NCBI GenBank assembly: GCA_963716685.1
Contig: CAVQTR010000003.1
Coordinates: forward strand, 558,001-622,000
DNA length: 64,000 nucleotides
Direction of reading: 5' to 3'
From: JALYXI01 sp963716685
Lineage (GTDB): Bacteria; Acidobacteriota; Terriglobia; Bryobacterales; Bryobacteraceae
Shown in pieces: positions 1 to 10,300 of the stretch (position 1 is the first letter of the stretch; each line of letters opens with the position of its first letter). A program made the position numbers and the translations under genes. The notes below the pieces were generated by a model. It made no database searches, was not told where the DNA came from, and worked only from the letters and a program-made list of their open reading frames with translations.

Positions 1-237
1 AAAGTAGTCAACGGCGGCAATGGCGGGCGCATCACGCTGAACCAGGCGTGGGCGCTGCTGCAGCAGTTTGAAGGGAAGAAGATCGCGGCGCGCCATGCGG
101 AACCGCGGGCGGGGGACGTTCGCGATTCTCAGGCGGACACGCGGCTGGCTGCCGCCGCACTCGGTCACATGCCGAAGTACAGCTTTGAGGAAGGGCTGCG
201 CCTTACGCTCGAGTGGTACCGACAGAGCGCGGCTTAA
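1..237 (+). CDS. NAD-dependent epimerase/dehydratase, C-terminal end (partial)
   Basis: The first 78 codons of the window are open from base 1 to TAA and lack a start, so this is the 3' end of a gene that begins outside. The residues RAGDVRDSQADTRLAAAALG, followed by YSFEEGLRLTLEWYR, match the C-terminal substrate-domain tail of extended short-chain dehydrogenases such as UDP-glucose 4-epimerase and WbpP-type epimerases, where a GD-R-S-ADTR-A--LG motif precedes the last helix. The enzyme probably interconverts nucleotide sugars for surface polysaccharide. The exact substrate cannot be judged without the Rossmann and active-site part. Confidence 0.75.
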   Translation, partial: KVVNGGNGGRITLNQAWALLQQFEGKKIAARHAEPRAGDVRDSQADTRLAAAALGHMPKYSFEEGLRLTLEWYRQSAA

Positions 238-261
238 GGACCTTCTGACTCAATCCGGGGA

Positions 262-351
262 TGGCGGAGAGGGTGGGATTCGAACCCACGTTAGAGTTTC
301 CCCTAAACACGCTTTCCAAGCGTGCGCCTTCAACCACTCGGCCACCTCTCC
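262..351 (-). tRNA. tRNA-Ser (anticodon GGA)
   Basis: Read on the minus strand, the gene starts GGAGAGGTGGCCGAGTGG and ends in the matching acceptor arm CCTCTCC, discriminator G and an encoded CCA (262-264). The T arm GGTTCGAATCC is intact. The anticodon stem-loop has GGA at 315-317, which reads serine UCC/UCU. The long variable arm, typical of class II tRNA-Ser, explains the 90-nt length. It lies between the epimerase stop and the 3' end of the sortase gene. Confidence 0.95.
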
Positions 352-374
352 TCTTGGGAATCTTCAGAATAGCA

Positions 375-980
375 TCAACCGCGCAGACCGCTTGCGGTTC
401 GGCTCACGAATCGCGCGTGGACGATGAAGCGCTTTGGCGCGTGGCCGACGTAGTAGAAGGGATAACACGTGACAAGCGTCATCTCCGGGCGGCCCGCCGA
501 TTGTAAAACGCGGACGTCGGTGGGGCGCACAACTTCGGTTCCGCTTACCCGATAACGAAAAATTCCCGCGGGGGTTTCTATCAGGATTTCTTCGCCGGGA
601 GCGATCCGGCTGAGGGCCCGAAAGTACGTGTCGCGGTGCGCGGCGATGCCGACGTTGGCGGCATCGCCCGGATAAGCGGTGCCGATGATGTGAGCGGCAC
701 CCATCTTCAGACCGGCATCATCCGCGCCTTCCACAATCGGGACGGAGATGTGCACACCCGGGATTTCGATGCGGCCAAGCAACTGGTGCAAACCGGGCGA
801 ACGCCGAACCAGCGGAGGTGCGGCGGGGGTGGCGCGCGCGAGTCTTTGCGCGATTTCGTCTTCAGCGGTCGGCAGAAAGGCAAGATTCCGCGTTTGCTGC
901 CGTTTCAGCACGACTGCCAGCGTGCCACACACGAGAACAAGTAGAACAACTAAGGGTTTCCAAACGCGCACGACCATCAA
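375..980 (-). CDS. Sortase (class D-like), membrane anchored
   Basis: A 201-residue protein with an N-terminal membrane anchor (about residues 8-25) followed by a sortase beta-barrel. The catalytic triad is visible: His115 in NVGIAAHRDT, Cys172 in LVTCYPF and Arg184 in PKRFIVHA. Upstream, IEIPGVHISVPIVEG is the usual first strand of the fold. In Gram-positives sortases join proteins to the cell wall. In Gram-negative bacteria such single sortases are usually of unknown use, often beside one dedicated substrate. No LPXTG-type substrate is recognisable here. It is divergent from the penicillin-binding protein gene, with about 70 bp between the two starts. Confidence 0.85.
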   Translation of the reverse strand: MMVVRVWKPLVVLLVLVCGTLAVVLKRQQTRNLAFLPTAEDEIAQRLARATPAAPPLVRRSPGLHQLLGRIEIPGVHISVPIVEGADDAGLKMGAAHIIGTAYPGDAANVGIAAHRDTYFRALSRIAPGEEILIETPAGIFRYRVSGTEVVRPTDVRVLQSAGRPEMTLVTCYPFYYVGHAPKRFIVHARFVSRTASGLRG

Positions 981-1052
981 AATGCAATTCGGCGTCCATT
1001 TTTTAATGTGCGTGCGTTAACAATTTGGCCAGCGGAATGCTTCCTCCCTGGA

Positions 1053-3422
1053 ATGACGCCCACCGAGACCGCGCCCTTCGAACAGCAGACTGAGGCTCGG
1101 CCGAATTGGGTGCAGCGGCATCCGGTGTTGCTCACGGGTTTGGTGTCCGTTGCAGGGCTATTGATTTTCCTGGTTGTGGCGTATGTCCGCTTTTCGCGAA
1201 CGGTTGAAGCGCGTCTGCAGCGTGAGCCACAGGGCAACGTCGCGGTCTATTACGCAGCGCCGCGCCTTCTGCACAGGGGCGATTCCATCAGCGCGGCTGA
1301 GATCGCAAATGCGTTCCGGCGCGCGGATTCCTGCTACACCGTTTTAGATCTTGGCGATGCCGCTGAAATCCGGCCGGGAGCGGGCAGCGCGGGACCCGTT
1401 CGGGTTGCGCTCCGCGATGGGCGAATTGCGCGGATGGTTTCACTGCCGAATCAGGTGGTCCTGACGGAATACGCGCTGCCGGCGCAGCCCTTCGCGAATC
1501 TGCAGGGGCAGAACAGAGAAGCGCGCGCAAATCTTCGCTTTGACGAGATTCCTCCGAACCTGATTCACGCCATTCTTTCCGCCGAAGACAAACACTTCTT
1601 CCAGCATGCCGGGTTTGACCCGGGCCGCATTGCCAAAGCCATTTACGTCAACTGGAAGTCCGGGAAGAAGGAGCAGGGCGGCTCCACGCTGACGATGCAA
1701 CTGGCGCGGAATCTTTGGCTGGACCGCGAAAAGACGTGGCGGCGCAAATCGATGGAGTCGCTGATTACGGTGGTGCTGGAACAGAAGCTGACCAAGAAAC
1801 AGATCATGGAGATGTACTGCAGCAAGATCTATCTGGGCCGGCACGCGAACTACAGCATCTACGGGTTTGGTCCGGCGGCGCGGGCTTATTTCGACAAGGA
1901 CATCCGCGACCTGACTCTGCCGGAAGCGGCGCTGCTGGCGGGGATGGCGCAGCGGCCTACCTACTTCGATCCCATCCGGAACCCGACGCATGCGCTGGCG
2001 CGGCGCGACCTTGTGCTGGAGCTGATGCGCCAGAACGGCTACGTGACACCGGCTGCCTTCGAGAGCGCCACGGCGGCCCCGCTCGCGCTGAAGCCTCACA
2101 GCGTGGATGCCTCGAACGCACCGTACTTTCTTTCTCTGGCGAGCGATGAAGCGCAGTCGTCGCTGGGGACGGATTCCGCAGAATTTGCCGGCGCGCGCAT
2201 CTACACCACGCTGGACGAGGGTCTGCAAAGCGATGCGCGCGAGGCAGTAGAGCAGGGCATAAAGACCGTTGACGCTGAGATTGCGGCGAAGCGGCGGAAG
2301 AACGCGGATGGCGCGATGCCGCAGGTAGCTTTGATTGCTCTGGACCCAAAGACCGGCGAGGTGAAGGCCGTTGTGGGCGGGCGCGACTACGCGGAGAGCC
2401 AGTTGAACCATGCGCAGTCCAGGCGGCAGCCTGGCTCGGTGTTCAAGCCGTTTGTCTATGCAGCGGCGCTGCAGGGCGCCATTTCCGGCTTCGGCGAACT
2501 GATGACGCCGAGTACCACGGTAAACGACGCGCCAACTACGTTTCAGTTTGGCAGGCAACGGTACACGCCGGGCAACTTCGGGCAGAAGTTTTACGGAACG
2601 GTGACGCTACGGCAGGCGCTGGCGCACTCGATGAATGTGGCGACGATCAAGGTGGCGGAGAAGATCGGGTATCAGCGGGTGGTGAGCCTGGCGCAGAGCG
2701 CGGGACTGAACGATGACATCAAGCCCACACCAGCGGTGGCGCTGGGCGCTTATGAGGCGACACCAATGGAGATAGCCGGCGCTTATACCGTCTTCGCCAA
2801 TCATGGCGTCTACGTCAAGCCGGTGTTTCTGGAGCGAGTGCAGACTCCCGATCGCGGGCTGAGCGCAATGCCGGATCGCGCCGCCCACCAAGTGCTGGAC
2901 CAGCGCGTGGCCTTCCTGATGGTGGACATGCTGCAGGAAGTGGTTCGGAGCGGGACGGCGGCGCGAGTGCGCGCGATGGGGCTGAAGGAGCCGGTGGCGG
3001 GCAAGACCGGCACGTCGCGGGACGGATGGTTCGCGGGTTTCAGTTCGGGCCTGCTGTGCGTTGTGTGGGTGGGTTATGACGATAACCGCGAGCTAAATCT
3101 GGAAGGCGCGAAATCCGCGATGCCTATCTGGGTGGAGTTCATGAAGCGCGCGCTGGCGCGCTACCCGGGCGATGCCCACGCGTTTGCCGGCCCGCCCACG
3201 GGCGTAGCTTCCGTCGCAATCGACCCGGCGACGGGGCAGCTGGCCGGACCGAGCTGTCCGACCCGCGTCAAGGATTTCTTCGTGGAAGGGACGGAGCCGG
3301 GAGACATCTGCAAACTGCACAACGGCGATCCCGATGCTCCCGCGGAGGAAGTCTCCGGCGGGGGTTCGACGGAAGCGGCGGCCGAACTGGCGCCGGTGCC
3401 GCCGCCCCGCATGGAACGTTAA
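1053..3422 (+). CDS. Class A penicillin-binding protein (PBP1A-type, bifunctional)
   Basis: A peptidoglycan synthase with glycosyltransferase (GT51) and transpeptidase activity, anchored in the inner membrane and acting in the periplasm. I chose ATG 1053 (789 residues). An in-frame GTG at 1008 would add 15 residues. A membrane segment lies at about residues 28-48. The GT51 domain has the catalytic Glu178 in AEDKHFF and the motif GGSTLTMQLARNL. The transpeptidase domain has Ser462-Val-Phe-Lys465 (nucleophile motif), Ser526-Met-Asn528, and Lys651-Thr-Gly-Thr. The C-terminal end is Pro/Glu/Ala-rich. Length is normal for the family. Confidence 0.93.
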   Translation: MTPTETAPFEQQTEARPNWVQRHPVLLTGLVSVAGLLIFLVVAYVRFSRTVEARLQREPQGNVAVYYAAPRLLHRGDSISAAEIANAFRRADSCYTVLDLGDAAEIRPGAGSAGPVRVALRDGRIARMVSLPNQVVLTEYALPAQPFANLQGQNREARANLRFDEIPPNLIHAILSAEDKHFFQHAGFDPGRIAKAIYVNWKSGKKEQGGSTLTMQLARNLWLDREKTWRRKSMESLITVVLEQKLTKKQIMEMYCSKIYLGRHANYSIYGFGPAARAYFDKDIRDLTLPEAALLAGMAQRPTYFDPIRNPTHALARRDLVLELMRQNGYVTPAAFESATAAPLALKPHSVDASNAPYFLSLASDEAQSSLGTDSAEFAGARIYTTLDEGLQSDAREAVEQGIKTVDAEIAAKRRKNADGAMPQVALIALDPKTGEVKAVVGGRDYAESQLNHAQSRRQPGSVFKPFVYAAALQGAISGFGELMTPSTTVNDAPTTFQFGRQRYTPGNFGQKFYGTVTLRQALAHSMNVATIKVAEKIGYQRVVSLAQSAGLNDDIKPTPAVALGAYEATPMEIAGAYTVFANHGVYVKPVFLERVQTPDRGLSAMPDRAAHQVLDQRVAFLMVDMLQEVVRSGTAARVRAMGLKEPVAGKTGTSRDGWFAGFSSGLLCVVWVGYDDNRELNLEGAKSAMPIWVEFMKRALARYPGDAHAFAGPPTGVASVAIDPATGQLAGPSCPTRVKDFFVEGTEPGDICKLHNGDPDAPAEEVSGGGSTEAAAELAPVPPPRMER

Positions 3423-3434
3423 AATTAAGACAGG

Positions 3435-4598
3435 ATGCGCTGGCTTCTGGTATTTTGCCCCCTGCTGTTAGTGGCGGGCGATGAGATCGCGCAGCGCGGA
3501 TTCGACCACTTCTACAATCTGGAATACAACCAGGCAATTGCGGATTTCCAACTGGATGCGCGCGCGCATCCGGATGCCGCGGCGCCGCACAACAACATCG
3601 CGCAGGCGATTCTTTACCGCGAGATGTTCCGCAACGGAGCGCTGGAAAGCGAGTTGGTGAGCGGCAACAATTCCTTTCTCCGGCGGCCCAAACTGAACCC
3701 TTCGCCTGAGATCGAGAAGCATTTCGAAAGCGAAGTGGGCAAGGCGATGGAGATAGCCCGGACGAAGCTGGACAAGAATCCAAACGATGTCGCCGCCCTT
3801 TATACGCTGGGCGTTTCGAACGGGTTGAAATCCAACTACGATTTTCTGGTGCGCAAGGCGTGGAAGGACGCGCTGAGCGAAGCGACGGCGGCGCGGAAGC
3901 TGCACCACCGCGTAACGGAACTCGACCCCGCGATGGCGGATGCCCGGCTGATTGCCGGAGTGCATGAATACGTGGTCGGCAGCCTTCCGTGGATTTATCG
4001 CTCGCTGGGATTCCTCGCGGGCTTTCACGGTGACCGCGAACTGGGGGTTCGCACGCTGGAAGAGGTGGCGCAGAAAGGCACGTTCAACCGCACCGATGCC
4101 GAGGTGCTTCTATGCGCGCTGTACCGGCGGGAAGAGAAGCCGCGCAAGGCGCTGCCATTGCTGATCGATCTGGCGAAGCGCTACCCGCGGAACTACCTTT
4201 TCCGTTTCGAGATTTCGGAGATGTACAGCGCTATCGGCGACAAGACCAATGCGCTGGCAACCCTCGACCGGATTGCCGAGCTGAAGCGCGCGCAGGCTCC
4301 GGGTTATGCCGAGATTCCCTGGGAGAAGATTTACTACCAAAAAGGGAACGTGCAGTTTTGGTACAGGGACTGGACGGCGGCGCTGGAGAACCTGAGGAAG
4401 GTGACGGCATCGCCGAAGGAACTGGATCTGAACACCGGCGTGCTGGCGTACATGCGGCAGGGACAGATTTACGACATGACCAATCGCCACGAGCTGGCGG
4501 TGCAGGCCTATCGAAAGGCCATCGATTTCGCGCCGGAGGCCGAGGCCGCGAAGGAGAGCCGGCGATACATCGGCAGCCCGTACAAGCGGGCTACTTAG
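3435..4598 (+). CDS. Secreted tetratricopeptide-repeat protein
   Basis: A 387-residue protein with a short signal peptide (MRWLLVFCPLLLVAGD), then repeated helix pairs typical of TPR units. Examples are FDHFYNLEYNQAIADFQLDA near the N terminus and YDMTNRHELAVQAYRKAIDF near the C terminus. TPRs bind other proteins, so this is likely a periplasmic scaffold. No catalytic motif is visible. It starts 12 bp after the PBP stop, so the two may be cotranscribed. Its stop overlaps by 8 bp the stop of the convergent nucleotidyltransferase gene. Confidence 0.75.
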   Translation: MRWLLVFCPLLLVAGDEIAQRGFDHFYNLEYNQAIADFQLDARAHPDAAAPHNNIAQAILYREMFRNGALESELVSGNNSFLRRPKLNPSPEIEKHFESEVGKAMEIARTKLDKNPNDVAALYTLGVSNGLKSNYDFLVRKAWKDALSEATAARKLHHRVTELDPAMADARLIAGVHEYVVGSLPWIYRSLGFLAGFHGDRELGVRTLEEVAQKGTFNRTDAEVLLCALYRREEKPRKALPLLIDLAKRYPRNYLFRFEISEMYSAIGDKTNALATLDRIAELKRAQAPGYAEIPWEKIYYQKGNVQFWYRDWTAALENLRKVTASPKELDLNTGVLAYMRQGQIYDMTNRHELAVQAYRKAIDFAPEAEAAKESRRYIGSPYKRAT

Positions 4599-5310
4599 CG
4601 GCCATCAGCTTTTCCATTTCGGCCAGATCTTCGGGCCGCCCGACGTCGCGCCACGTGCCGCGCACTTCATAGATGCGGAGGGTCTTTTCGGCTGCGATCA
4701 TCTGCTCGATGGCGCTTGTGATTTCATACTCGCCGCGCGCGGATTTCTGGACGCGATCGAGTTCCGCGAAGACATCGGGACGGAAACAATACAGGCCCGC
4801 GCTGTTCCAGTTCGTTTGAGACGTGCCGCGCTCCGGTTTTTCGACGATTTTCCCGACGACGCCCGATTGTTCATAGACCGCGGCGCCCTGCCAGGGATCG
4901 TCCACTTTGCGCACGCCGAGAACGGCGGCGGTGTCTTCGACGAGCGTGGCGATTAGCCCGCGGTAGTCGGCCGGTTCGCACCAGATGTCTCCGAAAGTGA
5001 GCAGGAAGGCATCCTGACCCACGGCGTCTTTGGTCAGCCGTACCGCCGTCGCGGTTCCGTTGAGCTGATCCTGATGGACCCACGAGATCGGGATGGGGTA
5101 CTGCTGAAAATACTCCTCGACCAGCTCATGCCGGTAGCCGGTGACGACCGCGGCGCGCGCGATGCCCGCTTCGCGCAGGCCGTCGAGGACGTGCTCGAGC
5201 AGCGGCTTTCCGGCCACGCGGATCATGGGTTTGGGGATCTGTTCGGTGAGGCTGCCCATGCGCGTGCCTTTGCCGGCGGCGAGGATGACAGCGGTGTGAA
5301 CGTCAGGCAT
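4591..5310 (-). CDS. Sugar-phosphate nucleotidyltransferase
   Basis: A 239-residue GT-A fold nucleotidyltransferase that probably activates a sugar-1-phosphate with NTP. The signature ILAAGKGTRMG (nucleotide loop) and IPKPMIRVAGKPLLEHV lie at the N terminus, TFGDIW carries the metal-binding Asp, and VEKP and SAGLYCF follow. It resembles the pyrophosphorylase half of GlmU and the MurNAc-1-P/mannose-1-P enzymes, without the left-handed helix domain. ATG 5310 (MPDVHTAV) is chosen because the longer frame has no domain upstream and would run deep into the preceding gene. With this start the overlap with the phosphopantetheinyl transferase stop is 8 nt, suggesting coupling. Confidence 0.85.
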   Translation of the reverse strand: MPDVHTAVILAAGKGTRMGSLTEQIPKPMIRVAGKPLLEHVLDGLREAGIARAAVVTGYRHELVEEYFQQYPIPISWVHQDQLNGTATAVRLTKDAVGQDAFLLTFGDIWCEPADYRGLIATLVEDTAAVLGVRKVDDPWQGAAVYEQSGVVGKIVEKPERGTSQTNWNSAGLYCFRPDVFAELDRVQKSARGEYEITSAIEQMIAAEKTLRIYEVRGTWRDVGRPEDLAEMEKLMAAK

Positions 5311-5971
5311 ATAACAGCGCTCCGCCGTCGCGCAAAACGGCCGCGCCGGCTCCTGGTCCCATGGTGGCCACGGCCATTTGATACTCCTCCTCCACCTGAA
5401 ATTCGCTGAATTCCCAGTCGCTGGAGGGCCAGACGCGGACCCCGTCATTTCGCAAATCAAACCCAAATTCGCCCAGCGGCAGGCTGAAACCGCGGCCGCA
5501 AACCTTTATATAGGCTTCTTTTAACGTCCAAATGCGAAAGAAAGCGTCGCGGCGGAGCTCTTCGTGGAGGGATTCGATGTAGCGCGCCTCCGGCTCCGAG
5601 AAGAAACGCTGCGCAATTTCGGCGGCTGCCACCTGGCGATCGATTTTCTCCACGTCCACACCCACCTCGCACGTCTGGGTGACGGCACAGGCGACCAGGC
5701 CGATGGTGTGAGAGAGATTGAACTGGCACCCGGATTCATTCGTAACAAAGGGTTTGCCCCACGTTCCCGTGCCGAAATCCCAATCTCGCGGAGCCACATC
5801 CCGATATTGGGAGAGGGCCAGCCGGACCAAGGCGTGAGCGCACAGGAATTCGCGCCGGTTGCGCTCGAAAACGAACTGATTCATGCGCCGGCGCTCCTCC
5901 TCCGAGAGAATTTCGTTCAGCGCGGTGACGTTTTCGCTCCCGGAAATCCGATAAATCCAGACGTCCACCAT
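5303..5971 (-). CDS. 4'-phosphopantetheinyl transferase (Sfp type)
   Basis: Transfers phosphopantetheine from CoA to a carrier protein of fatty acid, polyketide or nonribosomal peptide synthesis. The two hallmark motifs are visible: CEVGVDVEKIDR (Mg-binding G-D-E) and FRIWTLKEAYIK (W-x-x-K-E-A-Y-x-K). NLSHTIGLVACAV is also conserved. The frame is open to 6028, but I prefer ATG 5971 (MVDVWIYRI, 222 residues). An AAGGTGGGAG-type ribosome binding site sits just upstream, and the longer start would lie in the divergent adaptor gene. No carrier or synthase gene is in the window. Confidence 0.88.
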   Translation of the reverse strand: MVDVWIYRISGSENVTALNEILSEEERRRMNQFVFERNRREFLCAHALVRLALSQYRDVAPRDWDFGTGTWGKPFVTNESGCQFNLSHTIGLVACAVTQTCEVGVDVEKIDRQVAAAEIAQRFFSEPEARYIESLHEELRRDAFFRIWTLKEAYIKVCGRGFSLPLGEFGFDLRNDGVRVWPSSDWEFSEFQVEEEYQMAVATMGPGAGAAVLRDGGALLYA

Positions 5972-5988
5972 CTCTCCCACCTTACTAT

Positions 5989-7335
5989 GTGTGGATTCGT
6001 GCGACTTCAAACGACCCATCAACATCAAAACACTCTCAAGAGGCTAAATTTACGACGAAGGCAAACCTATATACCTGCGTGGCGGCTACGGCTATTGCCG
6101 CTGCTTCATGCCTTTCCTGCGGGACGAAGGTGGGCGCCGCCAACCCCGCCGGGGCGCCGCCGCCGACGCCTGTGTCCGTGGTGGAAGTGCAGCCGCACGA
6201 TATTCCGATCTACCACGATTATCCGGCGCAGACGTTCGCGAGGGACATGGTGGAGGTGCGCGGGCGCGTGGACGGCTATATCGAAAAGAGATTGTTTCAG
6301 GTGGGCGCGGATGTGAAAGCGGGGCAGGTGCTCTACACGCTGGACGCGCGGCCGTACCAGGCGGACGTGATGAAGGCGCGCGGCGATGTGGCGCAAAGCG
6401 AAGCCAATCTGGAATACGCCAGCAAGCAGGTTTCGCTGCCGCAGGCGCTGGCGGATCTCGCGCAGGCCGAAGCCAATCTGGCAAAGGCGCAGCAGGACGT
6501 GAAGCGTCTGCAGCCGCTGGTGAAACAGGAAGCCGCGCCGCAGCAGGATCTGGACGACGCGCTGGCAGCGGTGCAGGCCAACCAGGCAAATGTGAACGCC
6601 AAGAAAGCGAACGTAGAGCAGAACCGGCTTTCGACGCATTCGCAGATCGGCACGAACACGGCGCAGCTGGAAGCGAACAAGGCGCTGCTGCGGAGCGCGG
6701 AGCTGAATGTGGAATACGCCACTATTCGTGCGCCCATCAGCGGGCGCATCGGCGATTCGCTGATTCAGGTGGGCGGCCTGGTGAGCAAGACATCGTCACA
6801 GCCCCTGACCACCATCGTTCCGCTGGACCCCATCTGGGTGCGTTTCAAGATTAGCGAAGCCGAATATCTGGCTTATGAAAAGCGCACGGGCGGCAAGCAC
6901 ATCACCAGCGTTCCACTGCAGCTGATTCTGGCGGACGGAACGGAATATCCCGCTGCCGGCCACGTACAGAACACGGTGAATCAGGTGGACCCGAAGACCG
7001 GTACGCTGGAACTGCAGGCGACGTTCCCGAACCCGCGCCACACTTTGCTGCCAGGGCAGTTCGGCAAGGTCCGGCTGCGGACGGACGAGCGGCCTTCAGC
7101 CATTGTGGTGCCGCAGCGAGCCATGCAGGAAATGCAGGGCATGCAATCGGTTTTCACCGTGAGTCCGGACAACAAGGTGGTGGTGGTCGGCGTCACCGCG
7201 GGTGACCGCGTGGGGTCCGATCAGATCATCGAAAGCGGCCTGAAGCCTGGCGACCGCGTGATTGTGGAAGGCACGATGAAAGTGCGGCCGGGCGTCCCGG
7301 TGGCTCCGCAGCCGTTCCAGCAAACGAGCAAGTAA
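5989..7335 (+). CDS. RND efflux adaptor (membrane fusion lipoprotein, AcrA/MexA type)
   Basis: Periplasmic adaptor linking the inner-membrane pump to the outer-membrane channel. The N terminus carries a lipobox-like stretch (AAASCLSCG), so it is probably lipid anchored. Then come the first lipoyl half-motif (VRGRVDGYIEKRLFQVGADV), a long alpha-hairpin of A/Q/E-rich heptads, the second lipoyl half (TIRAPISGRIGDSLIQVGGL), a beta-barrel, and a C-terminal membrane-proximal domain. The 5' end is uncertain: there is no in-frame ATG, and the frame opens at GTG 5989. A later GTG near 6080 would give a short leader. The permease follows after 3 nt. Confidence 0.88.
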   Translation: MWIRATSNDPSTSKHSQEAKFTTKANLYTCVAATAIAAASCLSCGTKVGAANPAGAPPPTPVSVVEVQPHDIPIYHDYPAQTFARDMVEVRGRVDGYIEKRLFQVGADVKAGQVLYTLDARPYQADVMKARGDVAQSEANLEYASKQVSLPQALADLAQAEANLAKAQQDVKRLQPLVKQEAAPQQDLDDALAAVQANQANVNAKKANVEQNRLSTHSQIGTNTAQLEANKALLRSAELNVEYATIRAPISGRIGDSLIQVGGLVSKTSSQPLTTIVPLDPIWVRFKISEAEYLAYEKRTGGKHITSVPLQLILADGTEYPAAGHVQNTVNQVDPKTGTLELQATFPNPRHTLLPGQFGKVRLRTDERPSAIVVPQRAMQEMQGMQSVFTVSPDNKVVVVGVTAGDRVGSDQIIESGLKPGDRVIVEGTMKVRPGVPVAPQPFQQTSK

Positions 7336-7338
7336 GCA

Positions 7339-10300
7339 ATGGCTAAATTTTTTATCGATCGGCCTATTTTCGCGATCGTGATCGCGATCGTCATCACGCT
7401 GGTTGGCGCGGTGGCGATCCCTTCGCTGCCGGTGGCGACGTACCCCGAAGTGGTGCCGCCGGTGGTGCAGATTACGGCGGTTTATCGCGGCGGCAACTCG
7501 CAGGATCTGGAGAAGACGGTGGCGCAGCCCATCGAGCAGCAGCTGGTGGGGCTGGACGGCATGCTGTATTACTTCTCGCGCAGCTCAAACGATGGCACGC
7601 TGACCATCGACGTGACTTATCAGCTGGGCACGGATATCGATCTGGCCACGGTGAAGACGCAGAACAAAGTAAGCCTCGCGCTGCCGATTCTGCCGCCCGA
7701 AGTGCAGCGCCAGGGCGTCACGGTGAAGAAGGTATCGTCCGCGTTCCTGATGGCCATCAGTTTGACGGCGAAGGACGGGCGCTACGACGATCTGTTTTTG
7801 AATAATTACGCCACCATCAACCTGGTGGATAAGGTGGGAAGCCTTCCGGGCGTGGGTGACTCGCGTCTGGCTTCGAACCAAAACTACGGGATGCGCGTCT
7901 GGGTGAACCCGGACAAGATGGCGAAGCTGGGCCTGACCGCGACCGACATCACGAACGCCATTCAGGCGCAGAACCGGCAGAATCCGGCCGGCGCAATTGG
8001 GCAGCCGCCGGTGCCGCGCGGGACGGATTTCCAATATCCCGTGAATGCGGTCGGGCGGCTTCTGAGTCCGCAGCAGTTTGATGACATTGTGGTGCGCGCC
8101 GAGCCGGACGGCTCCCTGCTGCGCGTGGGAGACATTGGCCATGCCGAACTGGGAGCGCAGGATTACAAGACGTACAGCCGCACCCAAGGCCGTCCGGCAT
8201 CGATTCTGATTGTTTACCTTTCGCCAGGCGCGAACGCTGTTGACACGGCGAACCGCGTGACGAAGTTTATGGAGGAGGCGTCAAAATCGTTCCCCTCCGG
8301 CATCGAGTACGCGGTGCCTTATGACGCGACGAAGTTTGTGCGCGCGGCGATCTCGGACGTGGTGACCACGCTGTTCATCGCCGTGGTGCTGGTAATCTTC
8401 GTGGTGTTCGTGTTCCTGCAAAACTGGCGCGCCACGCTGATTCCGCTGCTGACCGTGCCGGTGGCAGTGGTGGGCACCTTCGCGCTGTTCCCGCTGCTGG
8501 GCTTCTCCATCAATATGACCAGCATGTTCGGACTGGTGCTGGCCATCGGCATCGTGGTGGACGACGCGATTGTGGTGGTGGAAGCGGTGCAGCTGAATCT
8601 GGACCGCGGGATGAACCGGCGCGAGGCCACGCTTCATGCCATGGAAGCGGTGTCGGGTCCCGTGGTGGCGATCGCGTGTATTCTGGCGGCGGTGTTCATC
8701 CCGGTGGCTTTCCTTGGCGGCATCAGCGGGCAGATCTACCGGCAGTTCGCGCTTACCATTGCGGCCTCTGTGCTGATCTCGGCATTCAACGCGCTCTCGC
8801 TCAGCCCGGCGCTCAGCGCCATGCTGCTGAAGCCAAGGCAGGAATCGCGAGGTCCGATGGGCCGCGCTTTCGATCTGTTCAACACAGGCTTCGACAAAGC
8901 GCGTAACGGATATCTGAGCGGCGTGAAGGTGCTGCTGCGCCGCAGCGTGCTGGCGTTCGCGGGGCTTGCGGTGTTTTATCTGCTGGCGGGCGTGCTGTTC
9001 AAAACGCTGCCCACCGGCTTCCTGCCGGACGAAGACCAGGGCGTCTTTTTTGCGGCCGTGCGGCTGCCGGATGGCGCGTCACTGGAACGCACGCGCGCGG
9101 TGACCAGCAAGGTGGAGAAGATTCTGCAGGGCACGCCGGGAGTGGAAGCAGTGACCATCTTCGGCGGCCTGGATATTCTGACCACCACTAACAATTCGAA
9201 TGTGGCGACCGTGATCGCAACGCTGAAACCATGGGAGGAGCGCAAGAGCAAGGATCTGCAGTTCGCCTCCATTCTGGGCGGCGTGCAGCAGAAGCTCGCA
9301 GGGATTCAGGAGGCGATTGTATTTGGCTTCGGCCTGCCGCCGATCCTGGGCCTGGGCACTTCCGGCGGTTTCGAATTCATGCTGGAAGACCGCTCAGGCG
9401 GCGATACCGCGCAGCTGGCGCAGGTTTCGGATGCAGTGGTGGCGGAGACGCAGAAGCATCCCGAGTTCGCGATCGTCAACAGCATTTTCCGCAACACCGT
9501 GCCGCAGTACAAGGTGGAGGTGGACAGCGACAAGGTGCAGACGCTCGGCATTCCGGTGACCGACGTTTACAACGCGCTGCAAACGTTCCTGGGTGGTCTC
9601 TACGTGAACGATTTCAACCGCTTCGGCCGCACCTGGCAGGTGCTGCTGCAGGCCGATCCGGATTACCGCGACCAGCCGAACGACATCAGCCGCTTCTATG
9701 TGCGCACCGCGTCGGGCGACATGGTGCCGCTGAGCACGCTGGTGAAGGTAAACCTGACCAGCGGGCCGGAGGTGATCTATCGCTACAACCGCTACCGCGC
9801 CACGAAGCTGATCGGCGTGAACTCGCCGGCGTATAGTTCCGGGCAGGCGGCGGCCGCGATGGAGAAAATCGCGCACGACGTGCTGCCGCCGGGTTTTGGG
9901 TACGAATGGACCGGCACGGTGTATCAGGAGAAGCTTTCGGAAGGCAAGGAAGGCTTCATCTTCGGCTTCGCGGGCATTCTGGTGTTCCTGTTCCTGGCCG
10001 CGCTGTATGAAAGCTGGTCGATTCCGTTCGCGGTGATGCTGGCGGTGCCGCTGGGTATCTTCGGCGCGCTGGCGGGCATTTGGATGCGGTCGTTCGCGTA
10101 TGACGTATATACGCAGATCGGCATCGTGACGCTGATCGGCCTCGCCGCCAAGAACGCGATTCTGATCGTGGAATATGCCAAGATGCGGCGCGAAGAAGGT
10201 TTGTCGATTCAGGATGCGGCGATGGACGCGGCCAACGCTGCGGCTTCGGCCCATTTTGATGACGTCGTTCGCGTTCCTGCTGGGCGTCGCGCCTTTGATG

